Shown here: in pieces, positions 37,604 to 45,480 of the stretch
How the letters are laid out: each line of letters begins with the position of its first letter
How positions within the stretch are numbered: position 1 is the stretch's first letter
From: Bacillus timonensis
Lineage (GTDB): Bacteria; Bacillota; Bacilli; Bacillales; Bacillaceae_L
DNA length: 64,000 nt
NCBI RefSeq assembly: GCF_004799755.1
Contig: NZ_SLUB01000002.1
Location: 124,001-188,000 of the forward strand
Reading direction: 5' to 3'
The notes under the pieces: generated by a model
Seen by the model: the letters and a program-made list of their open reading frames with translations, nothing else
What the model was told of the DNA's origin: nothing
Database searches by the model: none
Translations under genes and position numbers: made by a program

Positions 37604-37969
37604 ATGTATACAGAATTACTCGCAAATACAAAGATGCTCAAGGATCTCTGTGATCAATCGCTTAAACGATTAGAAGATATTAAAGAGAGTGAATTAAATG
37701 AGGTAGATTTTTATAAAGAAGTAAAGCCTTTTGTTGATGATACAATGGCAATCGCTGATAAGTGGAGGGAGCTGGCAATTTTCTGGATTAACAAAGAATT
37801 TCCTAAAAACCTTCATCCCAATCAGATTGATGCAACCCATGAAAACATCCAACATATCTCTATCCAAAGCTTTTACCAGGATACGAAAGTCAAACGCTTT
37901 AAAAATATGTATGAATCCATCCAGTACGTTCTTGATAATATTCTTGTGAAGGTGACAACTCCAAATTAA
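37604..37969 (+). CDS. yppE: DUF1798 protein YppE
   Basis: This 121-aa protein is a helical bundle of the DUF1798/YppE family (VKPFVDDTMAIADKWRELAIFWINKEFPKNLHPNQIDATHENI). It has no cysteine pattern, signal or membrane helix except a mild hydrophobic patch. The ATG has GTGAGAG upstream. It is followed by a strong terminator. Function unknown. Confidence 0.85.
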   Translation: MYTELLANTKMLKDLCDQSLKRLEDIKESELNEVDFYKEVKPFVDDTMAIADKWRELAIFWINKEFPKNLHPNQIDATHENIQHISIQSFYQDTKVKRFKNMYESIQYVLDNILVKVTTPN

Positions 37970-37985
37970 GTAAATACCTTTTGTT

Positions 37986-38018
37986 AAAAGATACCCTTAC
38001 CTAAATGGTATCTTTTTT
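37986..38018 (+). terminator. Terminator of yppE
   Basis: AAAAGATACC (37986-37995) pairs with GGTATCTTTT (38007-38016), followed by more Ts. Confidence 0.88.
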
Positions 38019-38029
38019 TATGGGGATGA

Positions 38030-38057
38030 ACACCTAAGCCTGTTCTTACATAATCTA
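38030..38057 (+). promoter_or_regulatory. Sigma-K-type promoter for yppG
   Basis: AC (38030-38031), exactly 17 nt, then CATAATCTA (38049-38057), matching the sigma-K -10 pattern CATAnnnTA. It lies 33 nt before the yppG start, right after the yppE terminator. The same layout precedes cotD. Confidence 0.6.
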
Positions 38058-38090
38058 TAGAAAACGAACATCACAGGAGGTTTGTTCCAC

Positions 38091-38486
38091 ATGTATCAAT
38101 CTTTTGGCAGGAACAAAGCTTTAAGACCTTATGGCTATTCGTGGCCAAATTATGACCAGGCGACCTATCAACAATTTTATGGTGGAGACAATCAGAACCA
38201 ATGGAATCCCTATTATCCTCCTTCTTACATGCAATATAATATCAATAGTTTCCCGGGATATTCATCATCTGGGTATCAAACACCCCCAACACCATTTCCA
38301 ACACCCTATCCAATTGGGATGGGGCAGGTGCAGAAAAAAGGGGGAGGGGCCATCCTCAATCAATTTAAGAAAGATGATGGTACCTATGACATCAATAAAA
38401 TGATGGACACTGCGGGTCAAATGGTCGGTACGATAAACCAAGTTAATTCAATTGTAAAAGGGTTAACGAAAGCGTTTAAGGTGTAG
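38091..38486 (+). CDS. yppG: YppG-like spore-coat-type protein
   Basis: This 131-aa protein has an N-terminal two thirds rich in Tyr, Gln, Asn, Pro and Gly (YQQFYGG, YYPPSYMQYN, FPTPYPIGMG). A short conserved C-terminus follows (AILNQFKKDDGTYDINKMMDTAGQMVGTINQVNSIVKGL). The composition resembles spore coat proteins and the upstream sigma-K-like promoter agrees. ATG 38091 follows AGGAGG. Position matches B. subtilis yppG. Confidence 0.8.
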   Translation: MYQSFGRNKALRPYGYSWPNYDQATYQQFYGGDNQNQWNPYYPPSYMQYNINSFPGYSSSGYQTPPTPFPTPYPIGMGQVQKKGGGAILNQFKKDDGTYDINKMMDTAGQMVGTINQVNSIVKGLTKAFKV

Positions 38487-38495
38487 AAGTTAAAC

Positions 38496-38534
38496 AAAAA
38501 GAAAGCTGTCATAAGGATTTCAGCTTTCTTTTTT
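38496..38534. terminator. Bidirectional terminator after yppG
   Basis: AAAAAGAAAGCTG (38496-38508) pairs with CAGCTTTCTTTTT (38521-38533) around a 12-nt loop, with T-runs on both strands. It separates yppG from the convergent minus-strand cluster. Confidence 0.85.
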
Positions 38535-38541
38535 ACATAGT

Positions 38542-38685
38542 TTATGGTTTCTTCTTCTGTTCATTATATTGTTTTACTAAAAGCTGTAATGCTTCATTAT
38601 ACGATAATCCAGAATTAGCATTGAGACGTTTTACTTCTTCGACGTCTGTATTTGAATATTGCTTAGTACTAAATCCTTTTACCAT
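38542..38685 (-). CDS. 47-residue protein of the csgA-like cluster
   Basis: A 47-aa frame runs from ATG 38685 (VKGFSTKQYSNTDVEEVKRL) to LVKQYNEQKKKP. GGTGG lies five bases before the start. It directly follows the csgA-like gene (14 nt apart) and ends just before a good minus-strand terminator, which supports a real gene. The stretch EVKRLNANSGLSYNEA looks like a conserved core. I do not recognise a named family with certainty; small size and company suggest a sporulation protein. Confidence 0.65.
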   Translation of the reverse strand: MVKGFSTKQYSNTDVEEVKRLNANSGLSYNEALQLLVKQYNEQKKKP

Positions 38686-38699
38686 CTGTTCCACCTTTT

Positions 38700-38948
38700 C
38701 TAAAGCAATTCATATACTTCGTTTAATTGATTTACACGTGTAAAATCTTTTTCGTCCATGGCATAATTGATTTCATCCGGTAGGATTTTGTTCAAAAATT
38801 CGATTTCTTCCTCATCCAAATCCCTAACCAAAGCTTCCTCAGAGCGGTATTGATTTTTTACCAACTTTGTTAATATAGCACGACTTATTTTATTTTCATC
38901 GCCATAATTTGAAATAGTTTCTACTAAATAGCCTAGTGTTTTGTCCAT
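38700..38948 (-). CDS. csgA: Sporulation SASP-like protein, CsgA family
   Basis: This 82-aa acidic helical protein resembles B. subtilis CsgA, a sigma-G-dependent forespore protein, from MDKTLGYLVETISN at the start to NQLNEVYELL at the end, with DLDEEEIEFLNKIL in the middle. It is the second gene of a three-gene minus-strand cluster, 20 nt after the 65-aa gene. Family assignment is from recalled similarity. Confidence 0.7.
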   Translation of the reverse strand: MDKTLGYLVETISNYGDENKISRAILTKLVKNQYRSEEALVRDLDEEEIEFLNKILPDEINYAMDEKDFTRVNQLNEVYELL

Positions 38949-38968
38949 AGTTAATCACCGTTTCGTTG

Positions 38969-39166
38969 TTAGGATTCTTCGAAAAATGAGGAAAATTCCT
39001 CATCATCAGATTCAGATTCTTTATAGTAGGGGTTTTCTTCGGTTGAGTTTTTGGGATCTAGATTCGTTTTAATCACAAGAATGGGCTCATCACTAGCTTC
39101 TGCAATAAACCGGTCATTCAGTTCTTTAAAATCAGGTAGATTTTGATTGCCTAACTTCTTCTCCAT
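38969..39166 (-). CDS. Small acidic protein upstream of the csgA-like gene
   Basis: This 65-aa protein has a hydrophilic N-terminus (NQNLPDFKELNDRFIAEASDEPILVIKTN) and a very acidic tail (ESDDEEFSSFF). A perfect AGGAGGTG precedes ATG 39166. There is no membrane segment. It heads the cluster with the csgA-like and 47-aa genes. It may correspond to the YbxH-type neighbour of B. subtilis csgA, which I cannot confirm. Confidence 0.6.
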   Translation of the reverse strand: MEKKLGNQNLPDFKELNDRFIAEASDEPILVIKTNLDPKNSTEENPYYKESESDDEEFSSFFEES

Positions 39167-39212
39167 GTTTACACCTCCTAGCCATATGATGCTAATCTTC
39201 TATCGAAAGTAT

Positions 39213-39242
39213 GTAAAAAAGAGCATGTTATTTTACATGCTC
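39213..39242 (-). terminator. Terminator of the Hsp20 gene
   Basis: On the minus strand, GAGCATGT pairs with ACATGCTC (plus coordinates 39221-39228 and 39235-39242), followed by TTTTTT. It overlaps the Hsp20 stop codon at 39233-39235. Confidence 0.85.
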
Positions 39243-39712
39243 TCATCAATCATAATTTTACGTCTTCTTTGTTTTGGAATACGAATTTTGAGGACACCAT
39301 TTACATACGAAGCATTTAAATTATTTGTATGAATCGGATATGGTAATGCGACAGTGCGACTTGCTTTATTATATGAATGCTTTTTAACATAATATTGTTT
39401 TTTTTCGTTGCTTTCCTCCAATTCCTCAACATGATTGACAGTGATTGTCACATATCTTTCTGAATATTCGATGTCGATTTGTTCTTTTTTAATCCCAGGT
39501 ATCTCTGCTGAAATAATAAGTTCTGTATCTGTTTCGTACATTTCCACGGGTATGGATGCAAAGGGAAACGGCCTTTCAAAGAAATCATCAATGGTATCTA
39601 ATAGACGTTTAATAGGTTGTTGGCTAAAGAATTCATTCATTGATTTCATCAGTGGACCGAATGACTCATGATCATATTTTCGGATTGGTTTATCTGACTT
39701 TTCGTCTTTCAC
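39233..39712 (-). CDS. Small heat-shock protein, Hsp20/alpha-crystallin family
   Basis: This 159-aa ATP-independent chaperone has a short N-terminal arm (1-50) and an alpha-crystallin domain (about 52-145). The domain includes EIPGIKKEQIDIEYSERYVTI and the closing NASYVNGVLKIRIPK, with an IPK-type C-terminal anchor. Bacillus spore coats contain Hsp20-like CotM and CotP, and the neighbouring csgA-like genes raise that possibility, but a vegetative stress role is equally compatible. GGAGGAG lies before the ATG. Confidence 0.85.
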   Translation of the reverse strand: MKDEKSDKPIRKYDHESFGPLMKSMNEFFSQQPIKRLLDTIDDFFERPFPFASIPVEMYETDTELIISAEIPGIKKEQIDIEYSERYVTITVNHVEELEESNEKKQYYVKKHSYNKASRTVALPYPIHTNNLNASYVNGVLKIRIPKQRRRKIMIDESM

Positions 39713-39784
39713 GCTTTTCTCCTCCCTAGACGCTTAATCTACTCACACTATATTCAATTCCATTGAAAATGTTTTTGTTTTAGG

Positions 39785-39822
39785 CATGAAAAAAGAACTG
39801 AGCTTATATTGGGCTCAGTTCT
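39785..39822 (-). terminator. Terminator of the Crp/Fnr-family gene
   Basis: AGAACTGAGC (39794-39803) pairs with GCTCAGTTCT (39813-39822); on the minus strand it is followed by TTTTTTCATG. Confidence 0.88.
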
Positions 39823-39825
39823 GTC

Positions 39826-40521
39826 TTATGAGAATAATTCATTCTCTAAGGTTTCTGGATCAACAATGATATTCCCTTTTTCATCAATTTCGACAATCTC
39901 TTTCTTCTTTAATTTTGTTAAGGTTCTGCTGACGGTTTCACGTGTGGTTCCAATCATATTTGCTAAATCTTTATTGGTGAATTGTGTGGTCATCATGATC
40001 CTGCCATCTGAGAGCCCTTTTCCATCTGTATTACAAAGGCGAATGATTAATTTAATAATTTGTTCATATGTATTATTTAAAATTTGTGCCTCCAAACGAT
40101 TTTGGAGGTCTACAATTTTCTCACCCATAACCCGGAAAAGCTTGATACTAACCTGTGGATGCTGTAGAAGAACATTCTCAAAATGAGAAATGGAAATAAC
40201 CACTGCTTGTGTATCCTCCATTACCAGAGCATAAGCTGGATAATTTCCTTTTCGGAAAAAACCAACATGGGGGAACATATCTCCATCTTTTTGGACTGTT
40301 ACAATTTGTTCCTTCCCATTTATATCATTTTTATATATTTTGACTTTTCCTTTATAGATAAAATAAACATTCTCTAAAGGATCATCCTGCATAAAAACAT
40401 GTGTACCTTTTTTATATTGACGATATTGAGCAATGTTCACCATCTCATTTAATTCATTGCTCGTTAATTCTTTGAAAAGTGGTACCGTTCGTAAAACCTC
40501 CGTTATTTCAATCCGATTCAT
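39826..40521 (-). CDS. Crp/Fnr-family transcriptional regulator
   Basis: This 231-aa regulator has an N-terminal cyclic-nucleotide-binding-like beta-barrel (about 10-125, GTHVFMQDDPLENVYFIYKGKVKIYK), a long dimer helix (IVDLQNRLEAQILNN) and a C-terminal winged helix (FTNKDLANMIGTTRETVSRTLTKLKKKEIVEI). Only one cysteine (RLCNTDG) is present, so it lacks the cysteine sets that hold the FNR iron-sulfur cluster. I chose ATG 40521, eight bases after GGAGTG, over 40527. The effector is unknown. It is divergent from oppA, so it may control it; this is not shown. Confidence 0.85.
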   Translation of the reverse strand: MNRIEITEVLRTVPLFKELTSNELNEMVNIAQYRQYKKGTHVFMQDDPLENVYFIYKGKVKIYKNDINGKEQIVTVQKDGDMFPHVGFFRKGNYPAYALVMEDTQAVVISISHFENVLLQHPQVSIKLFRVMGEKIVDLQNRLEAQILNNTYEQIIKLIIRLCNTDGKGLSDGRIMMTTQFTNKDLANMIGTTRETVSRTLTKLKKKEIVEIDEKGNIIVDPETLENELFS

Positions 40522-40776
40522 TTGCATTCACTCCATGTTTTCACTATTACGTTAAGTGTACCAAACTACTAGATTACAGGTAAAGTATTACCAGATTTCA
40601 GACGAGAGAATTTACCAGGCTAAAAGGTCGTTGTATTAAAGTATGAAAGAAAAACTAGTACTTATCACTTAAATACAAAAGAAATTTACTTCATATGTAA
40701 TATTTTCTCGTTTTTATTTATAGATTTAATGTAGAAATCAAAATGGTTTCAAAAAATAGTATAGGGGGTCAATTGT

Positions 40777-42462
40777 TTGAAAAGGAAGCTTTCAGTTGGA
40801 TTGGTCTTATTGCTTTCTATCTTTTTAGCTTTATCTGGTTGTTTTAGTGGTGAATCGACAACAGATGAACCAGAAAAGCCTACTACTCCTAGTGAGGAAG
40901 GAAAAGAAAATGATCAAGAAGCATCTGGACCAAAGATTCTTCGCCTAAATAATAATGAAGAGCCTGGTTCCTTACATCCTGGCACAGCACAAGGAACACA
41001 TGATTCTTGGATTCTTGAGCATGCTTTTGAAGGTTTAACAAAAAAGACGCCTGAAGGAGAAATTGTAGCTGGAATGGCAGAATCATGGGAGCCAAGTGAA
41101 GATGGACTCACATGGACTTTCAAGCTTCGTAGTGATGCAAAATGGTCGAATGGTGACCCTGTTACAGCACATGATTTCGAATATGCTTGGAAATACGCAC
41201 TAAACCCAGAAACTGCATCTACATATGCATATCAACTCTATTATTTAGAGGGTGGAGAAGCGTACAACTCTGCAGAAGATGGTGCGGATTTAGCTGCACT
41301 TGAAGCAGCGGTAGGTGTAAAAGCAGTAGATGATACAACATTAGAAGTGAAGCTAGCGCAACCAACTCCTTATTTCTTAGATTTAACATCATTCTATACG
41401 TATTATCCAATTAATAAGTCTGTTCAGGAAGCAAATCCAGAATGGTATCAGGAAGCAGACACGTATGTATCAAATGGTGCTTTCAAATTGACTGAGTGGA
41501 AGCATAAAGAAAGCATGAAACTCGCAAAGAACGAAAACTATTATGATAAAGACAAAATCAATTTAGATGAAGTTCATTTTGTCATTATTGATGATGAGAA
41601 TACAGCATGGCAAATGTACCAATCGGATGAATTGGATTTAGTATATCCATTACCACAGGATGTCATTGGTCAATTAAAGGATCAGAACAACCCTGAGTTT
41701 GAAATTGGAACGGATCTTGCCGTGTATTACTATAATCTAAACACAGAGAAGAAGCCATTTACTAATGTAAAGATTCGAAAGGCATTATCAATGGCGATTG
41801 ACCGTGAAACGATTGTGGAGCATGTGGCTCAAGGTGGTCAAAAAGCGGCATATTCGATTGTACCGCCAGGAATCCCTGATGTTTCAGGTGATTACCAAGA
41901 AAATACAGGAAAACTATTCGAAGCAAATATTGAAGAAGCGAAAAAGCTTATGGAAGAGGGACTAGCCGAAGAAGGTCTTGATAAGTTTCCTGCTGTAACA
42001 CTGACTTACAACACGTCAGAAGGACATAAGATGATAGCTGAGGCTGTTCAGGAAATGTGGCGTAAAAATCTTGGTGTTGACATTACATTAGAAAACGTTG
42101 AATTCCAAGTTAAGCTCGATCGGGAAAAAGCAGGAGATTATGAAATTTCCAGAGCGGGTTGGGTTGGTGACTATGTAGATCCTATGACATTCATGGATCT
42201 ATGGGTGACAGATGGACCTTATAATGATGCAAACTGGAGCAACGCGGAATACGATAAGTTAGTTAACTTAGCGAAAACAACAATGAATCAAGAAGAACGA
42301 ATGAAAGCCATGCATGATGCAGAAAAAATCTTAATGGATGAAATGCCGGTTGTCCCAGTTTATTTCTATACAAAACCATTTACCGTAAAACCACATGTAA
42401 CAGGCATCTTCACACCAATCAATAGTTATCCACAGTTCATTTATGCAGATATCAAAAACTAG
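40777..42462 (+). CDS. oppA: Oligopeptide ABC transporter, substrate-binding lipoprotein
   Basis: This 561-aa solute-binding protein (SBP_bac_5 family) has a lipoprotein signal (1-21, lipobox LSGC with lipid-bearing Cys22) and an E/P/T/S-rich linker (25-50). It is followed by LTWTFKLRSDAKWSNGDPVTAHDFEYAW, the family signature. It captures peptides outside the cell for OppBCDF. The start is TTG 40777, eight to nine bases after AGGGGG. A hairpin terminator and a repeat element separate it from oppB, which would give more OppA than membrane parts. Confidence 0.93.
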   Translation: MKRKLSVGLVLLLSIFLALSGCFSGESTTDEPEKPTTPSEEGKENDQEASGPKILRLNNNEEPGSLHPGTAQGTHDSWILEHAFEGLTKKTPEGEIVAGMAESWEPSEDGLTWTFKLRSDAKWSNGDPVTAHDFEYAWKYALNPETASTYAYQLYYLEGGEAYNSAEDGADLAALEAAVGVKAVDDTTLEVKLAQPTPYFLDLTSFYTYYPINKSVQEANPEWYQEADTYVSNGAFKLTEWKHKESMKLAKNENYYDKDKINLDEVHFVIIDDENTAWQMYQSDELDLVYPLPQDVIGQLKDQNNPEFEIGTDLAVYYYNLNTEKKPFTNVKIRKALSMAIDRETIVEHVAQGGQKAAYSIVPPGIPDVSGDYQENTGKLFEANIEEAKKLMEEGLAEEGLDKFPAVTLTYNTSEGHKMIAEAVQEMWRKNLGVDITLENVEFQVKLDREKAGDYEISRAGWVGDYVDPMTFMDLWVTDGPYNDANWSNAEYDKLVNLAKTTMNQEERMKAMHDAEKILMDEMPVVPVYFYTKPFTVKPHVTGIFTPINSYPQFIYADIKN

Positions 42463-42478
42463 GTATCAAGAAAATCGA

Positions 42479-42509
42479 GGTATGCTGGAATCCAGCATAC
42501 CCGATTTTT
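42479..42509 (+). terminator. Hairpin terminator between oppA and oppB
   Basis: GGTATGCTGGA (42479-42489) is perfectly complementary to TCCAGCATACC (42491-42501), followed by CGATTTTTA. Such a site fits partial termination after the binding-protein gene. Confidence 0.82.
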
Positions 42510-42510
42510 A

Positions 42511-42577
42511 CTTGCATATGATGTGCTGACGACTACCTTTGCCATCGGACATGGCTGTTTGTAGTTGACGATCCATT
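42511..42577. repeat. Dispersed hairpin repeat, copy between oppA and oppB
   Basis: This segment matches 58941-59007 without gaps, at roughly 80% identity, including the identical block GATGTGCTGACG. It forms an inner stem GCCAT/ATGGC (42541-42545 with 42551-42555) inside an outer imperfect stem GACGACTAC/GTAGTTGAC. It is non-coding and lies right after the oppA terminator. Confidence 0.72.
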
Positions 42578-42593
42578 AAATAAGGGGGATAAC

Positions 42594-43523
42594 ATGCTTA
42601 AATATATTGGTAAACGGATAGTTCTTGCAGTTGTAACCCTTTGGGTGATTATCACACTAACATTCATCTTAATGCATAGTATTCCAGGAAACCCATTTGC
42701 CCAAGAAGGTACAATGCCAGAGGCGGTCTATAATAATCTTCAAAGCTATTATAATTTGGACAAACCTTTACTTGTACAATATGGTCTTTATTTACTTTCT
42801 ATTTTACAGTTTGATTTTGGGCCTTCATACAAATCCTCAACACTAACAGTGAATGACTTGATCGTTCATGGCTTCCCTGTTTCCTTGCATTTAGGAACAC
42901 AAGCCTTATTGATTGCAATTCCACTAGGATTGCTTTTTGGAATTATTGCGGCACTCTATCGTAATAGGTGGCCTGATTACTCCTCTATGATTCTAGCAAT
43001 TATAGGGATTTCCGTACCAAATTTTATTCTGGCAACCTTTCTCATTAATTACTTAGCCGTTGAATTACGTTGGTTCCCAGTTGCAACCTGGAAATCTTGG
43101 TCACATACTGTACTGCCGACTCTGTCACTAGCGATGATGCCAATGGCCTTCATTGCGAGGTTAATGAGGTCAAGCATGCTAGAGGTGATGGGCCAGGACT
43201 ATATTTTAACTGCAAAAGCGAAGGGACTAAAAAAAGGTGCCATTATTTTGAAGCATGCGATTCGAAATGCAATCTTGCCTGTTGTAACGATTGTTGGAAT
43301 CCTAATAGCCAATATTGTAACAGGAAGCTTTATAATTGAAAAAATCTTTGGTATCCCAGGTATGGGAGAAATGTTTGTGACAAGTATTTTTAATCGAGAT
43401 TATCCAGTCATTCTCGGTTCGACGATTTTTTATTCTGCTATCCTCATTCTTTTTATTCTCATTGTTGACATCGCCTATACGTGGATTGATCCAAGAATTA
43501 AAGTAACGGGGGAGAGTAAATGA
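42594..43523 (+). CDS. oppB: Oligopeptide ABC transporter permease OppB
   Basis: This 309-aa permease has six membrane helices (about 9-30, 100-122, 133-155, 175-195, 230-255, 278-300). The ABC-coupling EAA loop near 195-215 reads MGQDYILTAKAKGLKKGAIILKHAIRNAILP. GGGGGAT precedes the ATG. It overlaps oppC by 4 nt (ATGA). It forms the heterodimeric channel with OppC. Confidence 0.95.
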   Translation: MLKYIGKRIVLAVVTLWVIITLTFILMHSIPGNPFAQEGTMPEAVYNNLQSYYNLDKPLLVQYGLYLLSILQFDFGPSYKSSTLTVNDLIVHGFPVSLHLGTQALLIAIPLGLLFGIIAALYRNRWPDYSSMILAIIGISVPNFILATFLINYLAVELRWFPVATWKSWSHTVLPTLSLAMMPMAFIARLMRSSMLEVMGQDYILTAKAKGLKKGAIILKHAIRNAILPVVTIVGILIANIVTGSFIIEKIFGIPGMGEMFVTSIFNRDYPVILGSTIFYSAILILFILIVDIAYTWIDPRIKVTGESK

Positions 43524-44449
43524 AAAATCAACCAAATCTTACAGAAGACATGTTTGCACCAGTTGAGCAGAAACATGCGGATGCAGAAAAAATTGCTAGA
43601 CCTAGCATTTCCTATTGGAGGGATGTATGGAATCGTCTAAAGGAAAATAAATTAGCGATGCTTGGGCTCATCATCATTATCATTATTGGAATCTTGGCGA
43701 TTATCGGACCTCATTTAAACGGATACACGTATTATGAGCAGGATTTTACAAAGAAGAATCTCCGTCCGAATGCAGAGCATTGGTTTGGAACGGATGCTTC
43801 TGGTAGAGATTTGTTTACACGTGCATGGTATGGTGCTAGGATTTCGTTATTTATTGGGCTAATGGCAGCTCTCATTGATTTTGTAGCAGGGATAATTTAC
43901 GGAGGTATTTCCGGTATACGTGGAGGCAGAACCGATAATATCATGATGAGAATTGCGGAAGTGCTCTATGCCATTCCATACTTATTAATGGTTATTTTAG
44001 TGATGATCGTACTTGAAAGAGGTATATGGGCGATAATTATAGCAATGTCAATAACCGGTTGGATACCGATGGCGAGACTAGTACGCGGACAGGTACTTCA
44101 GCTCAAGGAATATGAATATGTTCAAGCTGCAAATGCAATGGGTGCAAAAACCTCGTGGATATTACGTAGGCATATGATACCAAACACGATGGGACCGATT
44201 TTAGTTAACGTGACATTAACCGTTCCAACTGCGATTTTTGCAGAAGCGACACTTAGCTTTTTAGGTCTTGGGATTCCGGCTCCACAAGCAAGTTGGGGAA
44301 CAATGGCAAATGATGCATTAGGAAGTATATTAATTGGGAATTTCTATCAATTATTTTTCCCAGCGTTTCTCATCTCGCTGACAATGTTTGCTTTTAATGT
44401 GTTTGGCGATGGATTAAGAGATGCACTCGATCCAAAATTGCGGAAATAG
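43520..44449 (+). CDS. oppC: Oligopeptide ABC transporter permease OppC
   Basis: This 309-aa permease has a cytoplasmic N-terminal segment (1-35), six helices and the EAA loop KEYEYVQAANAMGAKTSWILRRHMIPN (about 195-222). HWFGTDASGRDLFTRAWYGARIS near 85-107 is characteristic of OppC/DppC. GGGGGAG precedes the ATG. oppD starts 17 nt after the stop. Confidence 0.95.
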   Translation: MKNQPNLTEDMFAPVEQKHADAEKIARPSISYWRDVWNRLKENKLAMLGLIIIIIIGILAIIGPHLNGYTYYEQDFTKKNLRPNAEHWFGTDASGRDLFTRAWYGARISLFIGLMAALIDFVAGIIYGGISGIRGGRTDNIMMRIAEVLYAIPYLLMVILVMIVLERGIWAIIIAMSITGWIPMARLVRGQVLQLKEYEYVQAANAMGAKTSWILRRHMIPNTMGPILVNVTLTVPTAIFAEATLSFLGLGIPAPQASWGTMANDALGSILIGNFYQLFFPAFLISLTMFAFNVFGDGLRDALDPKLRK

Positions 44450-44466
44450 ATAGGGGGGAAAAGTAG

Positions 44467-45465
44467 ATGGAAAATATATTAGAAATCAATGATTTGAATG
44501 TTTCATTTGATACAAGTGCGGGGAAGGTTAAAGCGGTTAGAGGGGTTTCCTTTTCAGTGGAAAAGGGGGAAGCAATCGCCATTGTTGGGGAATCAGGCTG
44601 TGGGAAAAGTGTGACAGCCAAAGCCATCATGCGACTTCTTCCATCTCCACAAGCAAAAATTGAAAAAGGCTCGATCCTGTTAAATGGAGAAAATATTGTT
44701 CTCAAATCAGAAAAAGCGATGGGAAAAATAAGAGGAAATGAGGTAGGGATGATTTTTCAGGATCCGATGACATCGTTGAACCCTACTACAAAAATTGGAA
44801 TTCAAATTGCGGAAGGCATTATCCGGCATAGAAGGATTTCCAAAAAGGAAGCACTTGAGCATGCTATTAAAATGCTTGAATTGGTAGGGATTTCACAGCC
44901 TGAAAAGCGCATCCATCAATATCCGCATGAATTTTCTGGTGGAATGAGGCAGCGAGTTATGATTGCAATTGCCCTCGCCTGCAGGCCGAGACTTTTAATA
45001 GCAGATGAACCAACTACTGCATTGGATGTAACCATTCAGGCTCAAATATTGCAACTAATGAAGGAACTTCAGCAAAAAACAGATACTTCCATCATTTTAA
45101 TTACCCATGACCTAGGTGTTGTAGCAGAAATGTGTAGTAAGGTTGTTGTGATGTATGCAGGTGAGATCGTGGAAACAGGTAGTGTTGAAGAAATCTTCTC
45201 TAAACCGACTCATCCGTATACAAAGGGATTGTTAAAATCTATCCCACGTCTAGATATGGATAAACATGAAAAACTCTCAACCATTACTGGTACCCCTCCA
45301 GATTTACTTGACCCGCCAAAGGGATGCTCATTTTATCCAAGATGTGAAATGGCAATGAAAATTTGTGCAGAACATAAACCGGAATTTGAGGCAGTTAGCC
45401 CAACCCAATACAGCTCATGTTGGTTAAAGCATCCGATGGCTAAAAATCGTAAGCAATTTGTCTAA
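44467..45465 (+). CDS. oppD: Oligopeptide ABC transporter ATPase OppD
   Basis: This 332-aa ATPase has Walker A GESGCGKS (about 39-46), the ABC signature FSGGMRQRV, Walker [14 protein letters not shown] and the switch His in LITHDLGV. The C-terminal oligopeptide/dipeptide extension has four cysteines ([15 protein letters not shown] and SSCWL), which in this family may bind an iron-sulfur cluster. It pairs with OppF. Confidence 0.95.
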   Translation: MENILEINDLNVSFDTSAGKVKAVRGVSFSVEKGEAIAIVGESGCGKSVTAKAIMRLLPSPQAKIEKGSILLNGENIVLKSEKAMGKIRGNEVGMIFQDPMTSLNPTTKIGIQIAEGIIRHRRISKKEALEHAIKMLELVGISQPEKRIHQYPHEFSGGMRQRVMIAIALACRPRLLIADEPTTALDVTIQAQILQLMKELQQKTDTSIILITHDLGVVAEMCSKVVVMYAGEIVETGSVEEIFSKPTHPYTKGLLKSIPRLDMDKHEKLSTITGTPPDLLDPPKGCSFYPRCEMAMKICAEHKPEFEAVSPTQYSSCWLKHPMAKNRKQFV

Positions 45466-45480
45466 GGAGGAGGTTAAAAA

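Noticed and set aside
39185-39214. Sigma-G-like ACATA-18 nt-CATCATA upstream of the 65-aa gene (minus strand)
   Set aside because: The start point would fall inside the ribosome binding site of that gene, so the match is probably chance.
40678-40703. Possible oppA promoter with TAATAT as -10
   Set aside because: No -35 element at acceptable spacing; several equally weak alternatives exist in this A+T-rich stretch.
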